Assembly: GCA_037389465.1 (NCBI GenBank)
Contig: JAZARR010000145.1
Coordinates: forward strand, 1 to 64,000
Source of the DNA: Baylisascaris procyonis
Taxonomy: Eukaryota > Nematoda > Chromadorea > Rhabditida > Ascarididae
Direction of reading: 5' to 3'
Length of the DNA: 64,000 nucleotides
The notes beneath the pieces were generated by a model that saw only the letters and a program-made list of their open reading frames with translations, was not told the DNA's origin and made no database searches. Below are positions 53,015 through 63,121 of this stretch, piece by piece (position 1 is the first letter of the stretch; each line of letters begins with the position of its first letter). The position numbers and the translations under genes were made by a program.

Positions 53015-53779
53015 CTAGAGGGGTCCTAATAATGCATCCTTGCAAATAACAGACAAAGAAAGAATGTTCTATAATGCAGGCTTGCCGGAGTGACCCAGTA
53101 TGAAATATGCAACTTGCAACTGCATAATAACTAGACGCCTTTTTTTTAAAAATTCTCAATTATTGCCCATAAAATGCACTTCATGAAAATTCATTTCCAC
53201 ATTCCTCCCTTACTTTATCGAATAAATTACCGAATAAAAAAACGAACCGCAAAGTCACTATCCAACTTCGAATCATTTTCGATGCGCATTTTATGACGTT
53301 GTCAAATTTTTTTCTATTGTTGCATCATTTCGATTAAAATTAATTAAAGTCGAAATTTGCAACAAAGCACTCATAAATCTAACAATTCCCTTAAGAAGAT
53401 ACTTAGTGGATACTGGAGATAACTCCACAGAGATAGAGAATCCATAAGAATGGTAAAATTTTGTCATTTAACACCATCAGTAATAATGCTTTATATTTAC
53501 AACAACAAACTTTTGTCATTCTCATAAAAATTTTCTAAATAAAAAGGCTTTAATCTAAATTAGTAAAAATTATACATTTATAAAAGAATAATCGAATGCC
53601 TTTAACCACTCAACAAAAAATCCGAAATTTCAATAACCGCACACATAGAGTTTGCATTAAAATGATAACTAAGCACTACTCCCAATAACATCAACGGCAA
53701 TAAAGAAGCACAAATTTCACTAATTAAATTAAATAATGCCTATAATGTAATATTAAACAACCCCATAATCAACTCAAAA

Positions 53780-53960
53780 CGAACGAAGTGCATTCAATGA
53801 AGTGCACAACGTGCATCGGCTCCGCTAGTCCGCATCGACTCTTAACAGTGTATCACTGATAAGAGTGGACGCGTGCACGCGCAATCATCTCGTGACGTCA
53901 TATTGACCGCCACCGCTCGCGATCAATTCTTGCCCAGAAGGGTCCCATGGTCAGAGTACC
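53780..53960. promoter_or_regulatory. GC-richer intronic patch with TGACGTCA and a hairpin
   Basis: In otherwise AT-rich DNA this stretch is rich in CG dinucleotides. It holds a 13-bp stem with one mismatch at 53838-53866 (actcttaacagtg ... cactgataagagt, loop of 3) and a perfect palindromic TGACGTCA at 53893-53900, the classical CRE/bZIP site. TGACGTCA also occurs at 8401-8408 and 58632-58639. A regulatory role is inference; there is no TATA box or transcription start evidence. Confidence 0.3.
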
Positions 53961-54535
53961 TCAAAGTCTTTTGTTATGCTGGAAAAAAGCCTTTCCCCTT
54001 GAATAGGATTGGGAAAACCTCCCACATGGAGTGAAATTCGAAGAAGAAGCTCCAGTGTGGAGCACTGGAGCTAGATGCTTGAGAAATCGCTTAGTTTTAC
54101 ACAGCTTATGTGTGATATTATGCTGCAAGATGTTCGCATAAAACTTCGACGGACTAACTATTTTTGCAGAATTGTGATATTGGCGTACTATAGTATTGGA
54201 ATGCAACTCGTTCCATACAGTAATTATTTCTAAAGTACAAAATGCTTCCTTCCTTCGCAAATATTAACACGTATAGTTAACGACCATTAAAAATTAATAT
54301 AAATGAATAAAATTCCTATCATTGCTTTAGAAGGCATATTTTCATTTAATTAAGTCGTAATTATAGAAAACAGAGGTACAAAAAGAAAAACAGAGGCTCG
54401 TTGTCGTAGTAGAAAATTGATTTCCACTCGAGGAACTCGGCTTTCTACTATGACAATAAGAGTGAAAACAATAACGAATTCGAGTCTGCAAGTAAAATGC
54501 AAAAACTCTCGAAGTTGGTCAACATAAAGACTAAC

Positions 54536-54735
54536 CAATTTCTGGAATGAAAACCAATTTCCGCCATCAAACGTCTTCCGTCTAGCAACCGCAGTTTCAT
54601 CAGCACCATTCGAGTCGATGAAAATCGTACGTTCCTCTCAAGTGCGAAAACGTTAGTCATGGCCAATGAACATCGCAACGGCTTCAATGATCGAACATAT
54701 TGTTCTCATTGCCTTTTCTTCAACATTTCTTTGCG
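54536..54735 (-). CDS. Exon with two apparent frame breaks
   Basis: The acceptor-like TTCGTTAAG precedes CGCAAAGAAATG, and AAATTG is followed by the donor GTTAGTC. In phase with the exon at 55807 it reads QRNVEEKAMRTICSIIEAVA then MFIGHD and meets TAA. The neighbouring frame then reads NVFALERNV, and after that the first frame is again good (TIFIDSNGADETAVARRKTF and FDGGNWFSFQKL). One lost and one gained base within about 30 bp would give a continuous product. Either sequencing noise or decay explains this. The exon ends at a codon boundary. Confidence 0.42.
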
Positions 54736-55690
54736 CTTAACGAATCACAATGCTTCAACCTAAACAACTTACAATAGAAATATCAGTGAAGTGATATTAG
54801 TAGTATTCACAGTATTCTTCGCAACAATGCTGATAAAATTATACCTTTTAATCAGTTTATAGCCGTAAAAGAGAGTTCACCTTACAAGTTTCTTCACATA
54901 TCAGCATATAATATACCAAATGCAACTAGATTTGGGAAATTTTCATTGACCGCAAAATGTAATACTATATTATTCACGAAAAATTTCAACTCAATAAAGT
55001 AGATTGTTGCATAATTTATGAGACTTTTAATGCCCCTATAGTACAAATATACCTCAACGAAGTCTCAAGTGGTTTTCGAATTCTGCGGCAAAAAAGTATA
55101 AATCACTAATTTAAGTCTTTACTTAGCTATAAAATAAAAAATAAAATAAATAAATAATAAAAAAGATTACGAATTGGCAACAATGGTTCACTGAGTATTC
55201 ACTAATTGCTTCTTTTCTAATACTCATCTAAAAGTGCCATAAACGACTGTGATACCTTTCAGATGTTCATCGAAACATAAAATGAAGCAAAACGGAACAC
55301 AATTAAGAGAAGCGACCCTTACCATCTATATAGAGTATATCCTCCTTCTGTAGTGCTCACCATTCAGTGGATGTACTTCTCTAATATTCCCATCCACTAC
55401 TTAGCTATCAGCTATCAGTTGCAAACAAAAATAATTTAGTGGGGTGTAGGAAAGGAATAAATTCGCTTTCAATTTCTTATATTTACCTTTCGTTGATTTT
55501 TGGCAACCACTCCAAACGATCAGAGGGACGCTGCCATTATGCCGCAAACAACAAAAAGACCTCACACAAATTAAGCATCTTCTCTATTGAATCCCCATCG
55601 AGAATCACTCTGCCTATACCTGTCTACCTTAATTGTTTTCAAAATTCGTGTCCCAAGAGGAGTATCAAAGTGGAATTCCAAACTGCAAAC

Positions 55691-55807
55691 CTTGAAATAT
55701 AGCACGTTGGTGCGAGAATTCCAAAGATTGTCCACTGAACGATGGCGCCTCAACATCTCCGATGCCAACCGCTAATCGCTTATCCACTTCGTTCAATTCG
55801 TTTGCCA
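55691..55807 (-). CDS. Exon of unidentified protein
   Basis: The acceptor is AGTTGTTTTAAG before TGGCAAACG, and the donor is TATTTCAAG before GTTTGCAG. Two bases, 38 codons and one base are open without interruption: it starts ANELNEVDKRLAVGIGDVEA and ends SHQRAIFQ. The outgoing phase fits the acceptor at 54735 (two bases CG make an alanine codon). The residues look like a regulated cytosolic helical segment, but no family was recognised. Confidence 0.6.
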
Positions 55808-57205
55808 CTTAAAACAACTTTATCTCATTACTACATAATTATCAAGAATAGCTACAACTAAAATAATCTCAACAAAAACGTTACCTCCATTCGACTCTCA
55901 ATAATTCATAAACTATTATTAAAACAATAACAAACTAGAGTCGGCTAATTTTAACGAATGAGAGAATGAACCTTAAAATGCCCTCCTCAAACAATGCACC
56001 ATTCATATAACCATTTCTCTTGCTCCCACTGTACGTTAGTACCTTCGGCCTTTAAATTCTCTACGTTGATATGCAAACTTATTTCCTTGTCATGAGCTAC
56101 CTTTACTTTATCGTTTGCAATACAATAATAGATGAGCATAAAACAAAGAGAAGCATTTCCTACGGTGAGTTTTATGCACATGCAACGCGAATCCCCCCCC
56201 CCCCCAACTCCTCGTTGTTCTATATAGGGGACGAGAGAGGCGGATGAAAATAGAGACATTTTAATAACAACGACAGCCTTATTTAGGAACTTAACGGAAG
56301 CAACGTCGGAAAATAAAGCAACGCAAATGAATAACTTTTTCCCTTCCTTATCTTATCCCTTCTTTTCCGTCCGTCTTTCAGTGTCCGTGCTAGATGAATC
56401 CATAAATTAAACGCTTACAGCAAGCAGGACAGAATGTACTACCGGAATACACCCCACATCGTAAAAGTTCGTCGAAACTGCGCAAATTGCGCTTAAATAT
56501 AGTTGTATTGGATAGTCACTGCCCCACAGCCTAAAAAACAACTTTAGCAAAACGAAATATCAAACGCATAATTCGCCGGTCGCTCAATAATATATAAATT
56601 TTTCAGTGGTCAATAACGAATGAAATATTGAAGATCCAGGTCATGGAATCGCAATCAAGAAAATTCGTTTGGTGGTTAGCAATGACTTCTGAATGAACCT
56701 TTGTCTATAATAGGGGCTAAAATATAAGTGAGATTTAAGCCCCATTAGAATGGTCCGTAATACTGAACAACTCACATCGTTTAACGCTCGAAGCGTGTGG
56801 AACTCCTGTAAAAGTAGTTTCTAACTAAGAGGATCCATTGAGATATAATGAGTCACATAAATAAGCAATTGGTCAAATGTAATAAAATGTCCATGAATAA
56901 AAAGTTGTACCGCTGCAGATTGACAAATCAGACATAACTACTAATAACCATTAGAATGATCTGCATACGAAGGGTGAATGGTGATTCCACCTAGATTTAC
57001 ATCTCTGATATTAAAGTTGATGAGAAATTCTTATAAATAATGCACTATCAGCTCAAATATGATCACCACGATGCGACGATAGGGGCAAAGCTGATAAGAT
57101 ACCACCATGGAGATTGCTTATATAAGCAATTCATGGGTGCTTACGTTCATTAAGGAAAGGATGGGGACCGCTTCATTCCAAGTTTCCTCAATGACTTAAA
57201 CTCAC

Positions 57206-57230
57206 CGCATTTTGCCTTCGTTTTCTTTCG
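57206..57230 (-). CDS. Candidate 25-bp microexon
   Basis: The acceptor TAGTTGCTCAG precedes CGAAAGAAAACG, and GCAAAATGCG is followed by GTGAGTTTA, a strong donor. In phase 0 it encodes RKKTKAKC and leaves one base, which joins the exon at 55807 (starting with two bases) to make a valine codon. The phase link on both sides is the main reason to believe it. Confidence 0.45.
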
Positions 57231-57560
57231 CTGAGCAACTATTTGCCTCATTAAAGTTGAGGATGCTATAAACCATCCTCTAAGTTGTTCCCATCTTTGA
57301 TCACCAATTTCTACTCTATTCCATCCACTTTACTATATACGAGAAAGGTCTCTATTCTCCCATCATAAACAAGAATTATGACTATTAGAAATAAATACGG
57401 CCAGTGGAAGCTTAGAGTAGAAAATCAAAGAAACACCCATAATTCGATGCAAAAGAAAGAATATAGTGCATTTTCTGCAGTCATTTACAATAATACGATG
57501 ATATAATATCAATCAAAATCATTAACGCTAAACAAAAAAGCGCATCGAGAAATCACTTAC

Positions 57561-57723
57561 GTCAGATAGTTCCGCCTTGTGAATAGCTGTCCATCGAGTT
57601 GTTGACAAACGGGTGGAAATACTGCATTCTCGTCGACACCTTGTGCACAATAAAACCTCTAGCCAGCGATAGTAATGTAACCGTGTTACACTCAACGGAT
57701 GATTGCGACTTGCTTACCGCTTT
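57561..57723 (-). CDS. Exon with an apparent frame break
   Basis: The acceptor TTTTTTTCTTGTAG precedes AAAGCGGTAAGC, and the donor is TATCTGAC before GTAAGTG, a consensus match. From the first base the frame is open for 53 codons (including VTLLSLARGFIVHKVSTRMQ) but ends in TGA just before the donor. In the frame that starts one base later, the last third reads WTAIHKAELSD and ends at a codon boundary, which fits the next exon at 57230. A one-base overcall near CACCCGTTTGTC would reconcile them. A third frame (QGVDENAVFPPVCQQLDGQL) is also open over the last half, so the exact product is uncertain. Confidence 0.5.
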
Positions 57724-57755
57724 CTACAAGAAAAAAATTACCCATTTACATTAAT

Positions 57756-58015
57756 AAATCGTCGAATCGTTCACATATAAAGCCCAATATCAGATTTACT
57801 AACTGCATCGGCTAAATTTCAAATCGTCGAATCGTTCACATATAAAGCCCAATATCAGATTTACTAACTGCATCGGCTAAATAACAAATCGTCGAATCGT
57901 TCACATATAAAGCCCAATATCAGATTTACTAACTGCATCGGCTAAATAACAAATCGTCGAATCGTTCACATATAAAGCCCAATATCAGATTTACTAACTG
58001 CATCGGCTAAATTAA
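57756..58015. repeat. 65-bp tandem repeat, 4 copies
   Basis: Four nearly identical head-to-tail copies start at 57756, 57821, 57886 and 57951, each beginning aaatcgtcgaatcgttcaca. Differences are confined to the last few bases of the unit (atttc versus ataac). It lies in the intron just upstream (in gene sense) of the exon at 57561-57723, only about 30 bp from its acceptor. Confidence 0.95.
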
Positions 58016-60609
58016 TCACACTTAAGAACTAAATTATACTAAAGACTGAGGCTAATATGCTACCAATGCGGACATGAAGGTAATAACCAATGCAGAGAAC
58101 GATGTTTACTCGCCACACCTCCTTGTCCTCATATCTAGTTCTTACAGTTTTCTTCCAGGTACAAGTTCTTTGTCGAATAGAGAAATGGTGAGGAAAGAGA
58201 AGGTAAAATAAAGCGACAGAGACTGAAATGAATCTTAGGAAAGAACAGGCTTGTCGTAACACTCAAATAGTCAATTCTAAACGTAATAGGTCCTTAAGAG
58301 TACTTTTAGGATGCACTATTATTCTTTTAGAAAAAAGAAAAACTGTCATCAACATTCTAAAAAATTATTAACTCAAAACATCATTTAAAGGAATGAATTC
58401 CAAAAAGAAATCTCTGTGAAAACGATAAATGAAATATCGGTTAATATTCAATCACAGAAAGCCTTCAATCCAAATTTTATAAGGGTCCCAAAATAGAGTA
58501 AACTAAATTTTAACCGATAATTTTTGAAAAAAAACCTTTCAACAAAACTTAAAAGCTTCTTCACATCGAATAATATAACGCCTTACAAACACTTCTGGCG
58601 TGATAAAAAGCTGTGCTAGCCACCTCTAGAATGACGTCATGATCAAATTATTCCTATTTTTTTCATTTCTCTCATCCATTCATAAATCCCACATTTTTTC
58701 GTCAATCTATTTTTCCATCTGCATCATAACTGGTCAATGAGATTATAAGGTTAATGGTGCAATAGTAAAAGGTACTGCAGTTTTAAAATATCCCTTCAAA
58801 TTTTTTATAAGTGAATAAAATTAATAATATTATCGACAGCAAATATGCACTTGCTAGGTTCAAAAAGTAAGAAGCAATGCTATGAAGCAATGCATTCTTA
58901 TTTTCTACCTTTCTACCTGACGATTACTGCAAAGAATTAATTAAAAATGATAAAAATCCTGTAGATAGAGAATCGAAAATAACATTCACAACAAAAATGA
59001 CTGAAATCGAGAATGTTAACTACTGGAAAGTCATCAAACAACTAGTCTAAAATGCTTCACCACTAATGTTTTTCATTAATTTCTTTGCCTACTCCTTAAT
59101 CACATATGATGACATCCGCAAACGATATCCACCCATGAATTTCCATTACAAATAAAAATATGAACTTTAATCACTCATGAATATCTGTTTTGAGCTAAAG
59201 CCTTCGCTTATCACCAAACAACAATGAATACCATCGAAGTTTATGCCAGACGACGGTTAACTTCCCCAATAAGGCGTCAATTGGTACACATTAACTCGAC
59301 AAGAACGATTCATTTACATTTTTACGTTATATTACCATCATCTCTTCCCTCCATTTAATTATATAACTCATATTCCATCCTCAGAAGTAGTTGCATTTGT
59401 CCACTATCAAATACATAACTGCCTCGTATATCACTTTTTAGATTCTATGACTATCATATCTAATTTCTTAGTGATGCATTACGTACTGACTGCAAATTCT
59501 CTATGGAGAATGCAAATCACGCCTATGCCTTCACTCGCTAAATTTGCTAACCTCATCCAAAATCGAATAGACGTACATATGAACTCAAGATTACTGTTAC
59601 ACCTAACTTTTACCCATACCATATCCAAAAAAACACCTTTGCATTATTCAGGGAAATAAAAAAAAACATGAAATTATTCTCTAACTACTAACGCTGGATT
59701 CAGACGTAGAAGAAATCACTGCTGATGAAGGCAACCGTAATACTTTCCTCTTCCATGATAGGTTACCTACTACAAGGAAACACTTTTAGAAGGTTAGATG
59801 TACCAATTAGACGTATTAGAACCGTGTATCAATTAGAAGTACTCTGCACTGGTGAATTCTTTCTCTCTACAGGCAAAGCCTGCGATGTCGACTGTTAGAA
59901 TGTTATAAAACACATGTTAGCGTTCATAAAAACGTTTAATATAAGTAAGTACAGAATGAAAAAATGTTAATACAAGTGCGAAATTTGCATATTTAAAAAA
60001 AAATTAGCATATCCTCTAAAAACCAATCACCATAGATGTAAATAAATAATTATAACTGAATAAATGAAAAAAAGACGAAAGAAAATATGAAAAGCATATA
60101 TAAGGAATGACAGAAAAATTAGAATTGAGCAAACAAGAAGAAAGTATATTGGAGAGTGATAAAATTAAATTCTCAAAAATTTTTGCATCAGAAGAGAAGA
60201 AAATATTTCTTCAAACTAAATAAATTCGCTCAATAATAATTTTGCTGAGCAAGCCTAAATAACAAATCAAAATAAACTTCTTAATCAAAACGTTCACTGA
60301 GAATTAATTCACTAAAATGATGTGCAAAAGAAAGAGAAATGATATTTTAATGCCAAAAATCACCGAATAGAGATCTACGTGAATTCCCAGACAATAATCT
60401 CAATGGCTAAAAAGAAAAACAATCAATGCAGTCAATCAGAATATCGTTAAACAATCCACACTAAGTTCCTGCTATTCAAAAGTGAGGAAGGAATAACATT
60501 CAATTTCCAAAAAAATACATATAAAGGAGATTATTTTTTTGAATAGTTCATTTCAAAGTTAGCATAAGCGAACAAATTCAAAGATGATTGGAAGAACCTT
60601 TGATGTCAC
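58016..60609. other. Intron-like stretch without supported coding sequence
   Basis: Apart from the dispersed repeat at 59774-59939 and a TGACGTCA at 58632-58639, nothing here meets the exon standard used elsewhere. Open frames of 70-77 codons exist on both strands without splice-site support. Confidence 0.45.
59774..59939 (+). repeat. Dispersed repeat, copy B
   Basis: It is the partner of 4069-4239. It includes the shared aggaaacactttt lead-in, cactggtgaattct, caggcaaagcctgcga and the TATAAAACACATGTTAGCGTTCAT block. It lies in an intron of the host gene model. Confidence 0.85.
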
Positions 60610-60805
60610 CTGGGAGGCATACAAAAGGGCGAGTTTGATGTCGTCGGCACTGCCCATGCCAGTCTCACGTTGCCTTCCACGAGCCTCTGCACGTCGCGTG
60701 GATCTGGAAATGTTCTTCGCCACTGCTCGATGCTCGCCCCGCCTTCCTCCATGTTTTCGATACTAAGGGGTTCAGCCAAACGCTGAACCGCTCAATCTCG
60801 TTCAC
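60610..60805 (-). CDS. Exon with a one-base frame break
   Basis: The acceptor TTTTCAATTTTGAG precedes GTGAACGAG and the donor is CCTCCCAG before GTGACATC. In phase with the previous exon it reads VNEIERFSVWLNPL, then becomes implausible and stops. The neighbouring frame is open for the rest of the block (SIENMEEGGASIEQWRRTF onward, ending PFCMPP). The switch falls at a run of four C (minus strand AACCCCTT); one more C would keep the frame. This could be a homopolymer error in the assembly, or a real mutation. The exon leaves two bases at its donor. Confidence 0.5.
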
Positions 60806-61109
60806 CTCAAAATTGAAAATCATTTCAATCTAAATAAAAGCTTTGAAGAATACAAAAAAATTCTTCGTCTCCAGAGTGGAGATCCTTTTTTGTTATCCAA
60901 TATTCGTAAAAATTGCTTCATACGAAGGGATCCACAGGAATTCAACCCCTACATGATTCGATAATATAAAACAAAAAGAATGAGCATAATCAAGATCACT
61001 GTCATATGCAACCATTCCAAATTGCTTACAACCGTCCCATATTCTTTAGATTACCCTATATTCAAATGAAAGTTTTAAAATGCGGAAGTAAGGTGATAAA
61101 CAAACATAC

Positions 61110-61291
61110 CAATTCACGTTTATTGATATCACGTATAATCGACTCCACAATATCGGTTCTCATGAACACCTCTTTAACGAATGCATCCGAGCCGAACGCT
61201 TTGGTGAAGAGACGAGCTATTCTTTCGTCTATGCATCGAATGCCGGATTCTCGACCAACGAACTCGGATATAAACAAAGACGATCTTTTAT
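61110..61291 (-). CDS. Exon of unidentified protein
   Basis: This is one of the clearest exons. The acceptor is TTTGTTTTCAG before ATAAAAGATCG and the donor is CGTGAATTG before GTATGTTTG. The only open frame is two bases plus 60 codons, ending exactly at a codon boundary. The segment contains SEFVGRESGIRCIDERIARL followed by FTKAFGSDAFVKEVFMRTD and ends INKREL. It looks like soluble helical protein. It joins in phase 0 to the next block at 60805. No domain family was recognised. Confidence 0.7.
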
Positions 61292-61520
61292 CTGAAAACA
61301 AAGTTCGACGATATCAAAAAGAACATCACAAAGCTCATTAACATTTTTGAAAGATAAGTCAGAAAGACCTGAGATTATCCGCTTTTAGAATATGCACAAT
61401 ACATAGTTTTTATACAGCCCCTTCCTTGACAAACAATGGGGGCTCGACTCAAAATTGCAAAGTCTGCTTGTCTCAGTCAGGTCGACCTCAAACAGGTCGC
61501 TTACACAGGGTAAATAGTAC

Positions 61521-61599
61521 CTCCTGAAGAGCCTGTTCTAACGCTCTTCTAAGTTCCTTGCATAACCTCCAATGTACTCTTCCCAAGATTTGGACACCC
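61521..61599 (-). CDS. Possible exon between two better-supported ones
   Basis: The acceptor-like ATATTTTCGAG precedes GGGTGTCC, and CAGGAG followed by GTACTATT could be the donor. In the phase expected from the exon at 61739, the block is open for 26 codons (GVQILGRVHWRLCKELRRAL). A second frame, starting after two bases, also reads like protein for 18 codons (SKSWEEYIGGYARNLEE) before a TAG. Phase does not connect to the exon at 61291 in the first frame. Both the borders and the frame are therefore uncertain. Confidence 0.33.
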
Positions 61600-61738
61600 C
61601 TCGAAAATATTGAATGGTTTTATCCCAGCGATGAATCCCACTGAGAAGTGTGTTTTATACGAGGTTGAATGGTAAAGTGAACAAGTCAAAAAACGTAAAG
61701 GCAATAATAAAACTACTCTATGGCGTAGAAAGAATTAC

Positions 61739-61828
61739 CTCCATTGGACGGACGGAGTTCTTCGAACCAATTGCGCCTCAACTTCTTCTTTGATCTTCAA
61801 GGCAATTTGTAATCGACGTGCTTGCCAC
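61739..61828 (-). CDS. Exon, Arg/Lys/Glu-rich helical segment
   Basis: Both borders are near consensus: acceptor TATTATTTTTCAG then GTGGCAAG, donor CAATGGAG then GTAATTC. Only one frame is open throughout: one base, then 29 codons (WQARRLQIALKIKEEVEAQL at the start), leaving two bases. The composition (alternating charged and hydrophobic residues) suggests an amphipathic helix. The upstream intron carries a long polypyrimidine stretch on this strand (the purine tract at about 61894-61975 on the plus strand). The product is not recognised. Confidence 0.62.
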
Positions 61829-61893
61829 CTGAAAAATAATAAATGACTTATTCCGTTGTCACGAATTCTTTTCAGTGGCGCATCGGAAAGTGG

Positions 61894-61975
61894 AAAGGGC
61901 AGTAGGGGGGAGGGGAGGGGAGGAAGGAAGATGAGGGAAAGGAGGGCTGAGATGGAAGAGAGGAAAGAAGGGTGA
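61894..61975 (+). repeat. Purine-rich (G/A) tract
   Basis: Almost only G and A on the plus strand (for example agtaggggggaggggaggg), so a C/T tract in the gene's sense strand about 65 bp upstream of the acceptor at 61829. It has several runs of four or more G, compatible with quadruplex or triplex structure, and may act as an extended polypyrimidine tract. Confidence 0.75.
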
Positions 61976-62514
61976 CAAAAGATTAAGGTCTCCTAGTTAT
62001 TCAATTCAATAAACCTCAAATGCACAACGCCGCATCTCGGCTCAATCAATGATATATTCATGCATTATAGGAACATCACAACATTATCCTTAGCTAAGGA
62101 CGTCATCGATGAAAATATAGTGATTAATCGGAAACACTGAATATTTATAGCGACCGATTCAAACAACTAACAAATAACGGGCCAAGAAAATGATTTTCCC
62201 ACTTCATATTGTGGACGCAGTTAGCGACCGTCCTAAATTTTAAATGGCGGCGATGCACTAGGAAACATTTCATGATTTTAGATTACAATAATAAACAAAT
62301 TCGATGGCAAGGATCGAAGAAACTCCGCCAAAACAAATCATTCACTTGAAAATTTTAAAGGCATCTCTAATATCCCTTTCTGAATACAACAATAGTATAA
62401 CGTGCGGATATGATAGTGATCAAGTCAGTGTTCCCCAATAATGCTTACTATGGAAATCAAAAGATACAGTTCGCGTAATCCAATAATACAATTCCAACTA
62501 CTCTATTCCTTAAG

Positions 62515-62639
<125 letters not shown>

Positions 62640-62667
62640 TAAACATTAACACTGAGATAAGGATCTG

Positions 62668-62915
62668 TCATAAATTATCATTCAAATATGACAAATGAGT
62701 CAAAATCATACGTCGATTATCTCTCAGTTGAAAAAATCGTCTCTCCGCTCCTCTAGCTACGTCGACCACTCGCCTCTCAATCAAGCGAACTGCGCCTCGT
62801 TCAACCGTGCCATGTGCAGCGTCCCAAAAATAAGCGACGAGACACGAAAGATCCCCTTCGGGGTGCATCTCCCCCTCGATATCTTCACGGTCATTCCATA
62901 CCGATATTTCAGTAT
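62668..62915 (-). CDS. Exon of unidentified protein, frame uncertain
   Basis: A strong acceptor (ATTTTTTTACAG followed by ATACTGAAATATCGG) opens this GC-richer block. With the first two bases completing a codon, one frame is open for 82 codons to a TGA at 62668, containing [20 protein letters not shown] and an Arg-rich stretch ([19 protein letters not shown]). From the first base, another frame is open for about 44 codons (starting [16 protein letters not shown]) and fits the phase of the small exon at 63090. I cannot decide between them; a frame break inside the block is possible. A candidate donor, CGAC followed by GTATGAT, would end the exon at 62712. The (TA)n tract begins just beyond the left end. 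No family recognised. Confidence 0.45.
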
Positions 62916-63089
62916 CTGTAAAAAAATCGATTAATCCACATACTAAAGTTAGTAGATTTTAAGAGAACGTAACAAAAACTAATCTTAAGAATAAAAATAA
63001 ACATTACCAACAAGCACGAGAAAGGCACCCCCCCCCCAAGTCCTTGAAAGCCTGTTCTAAACAACGTTGAATGTGAGACGGATACTCAC

Positions 63090-63121
63090 CCAATCATAAG
63101 TAACTGAATCCAATTGCATCC
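63090..63121 (-). CDS. Possible small exon (32 bp)
   Basis: The acceptor reads gatgactgcag followed by GGATGC, and the donor is TTGG followed by GTGAGTATCC, close to consensus. Reading two bases and then ten codons gives MQLDSVTYDW and ends in phase 0. It is the right-most block I can support. It would join in phase with the 62915 exon only if that exon is read from its first base. The block is very short, so the call leans on the donor and acceptor alone. Confidence 0.33.
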
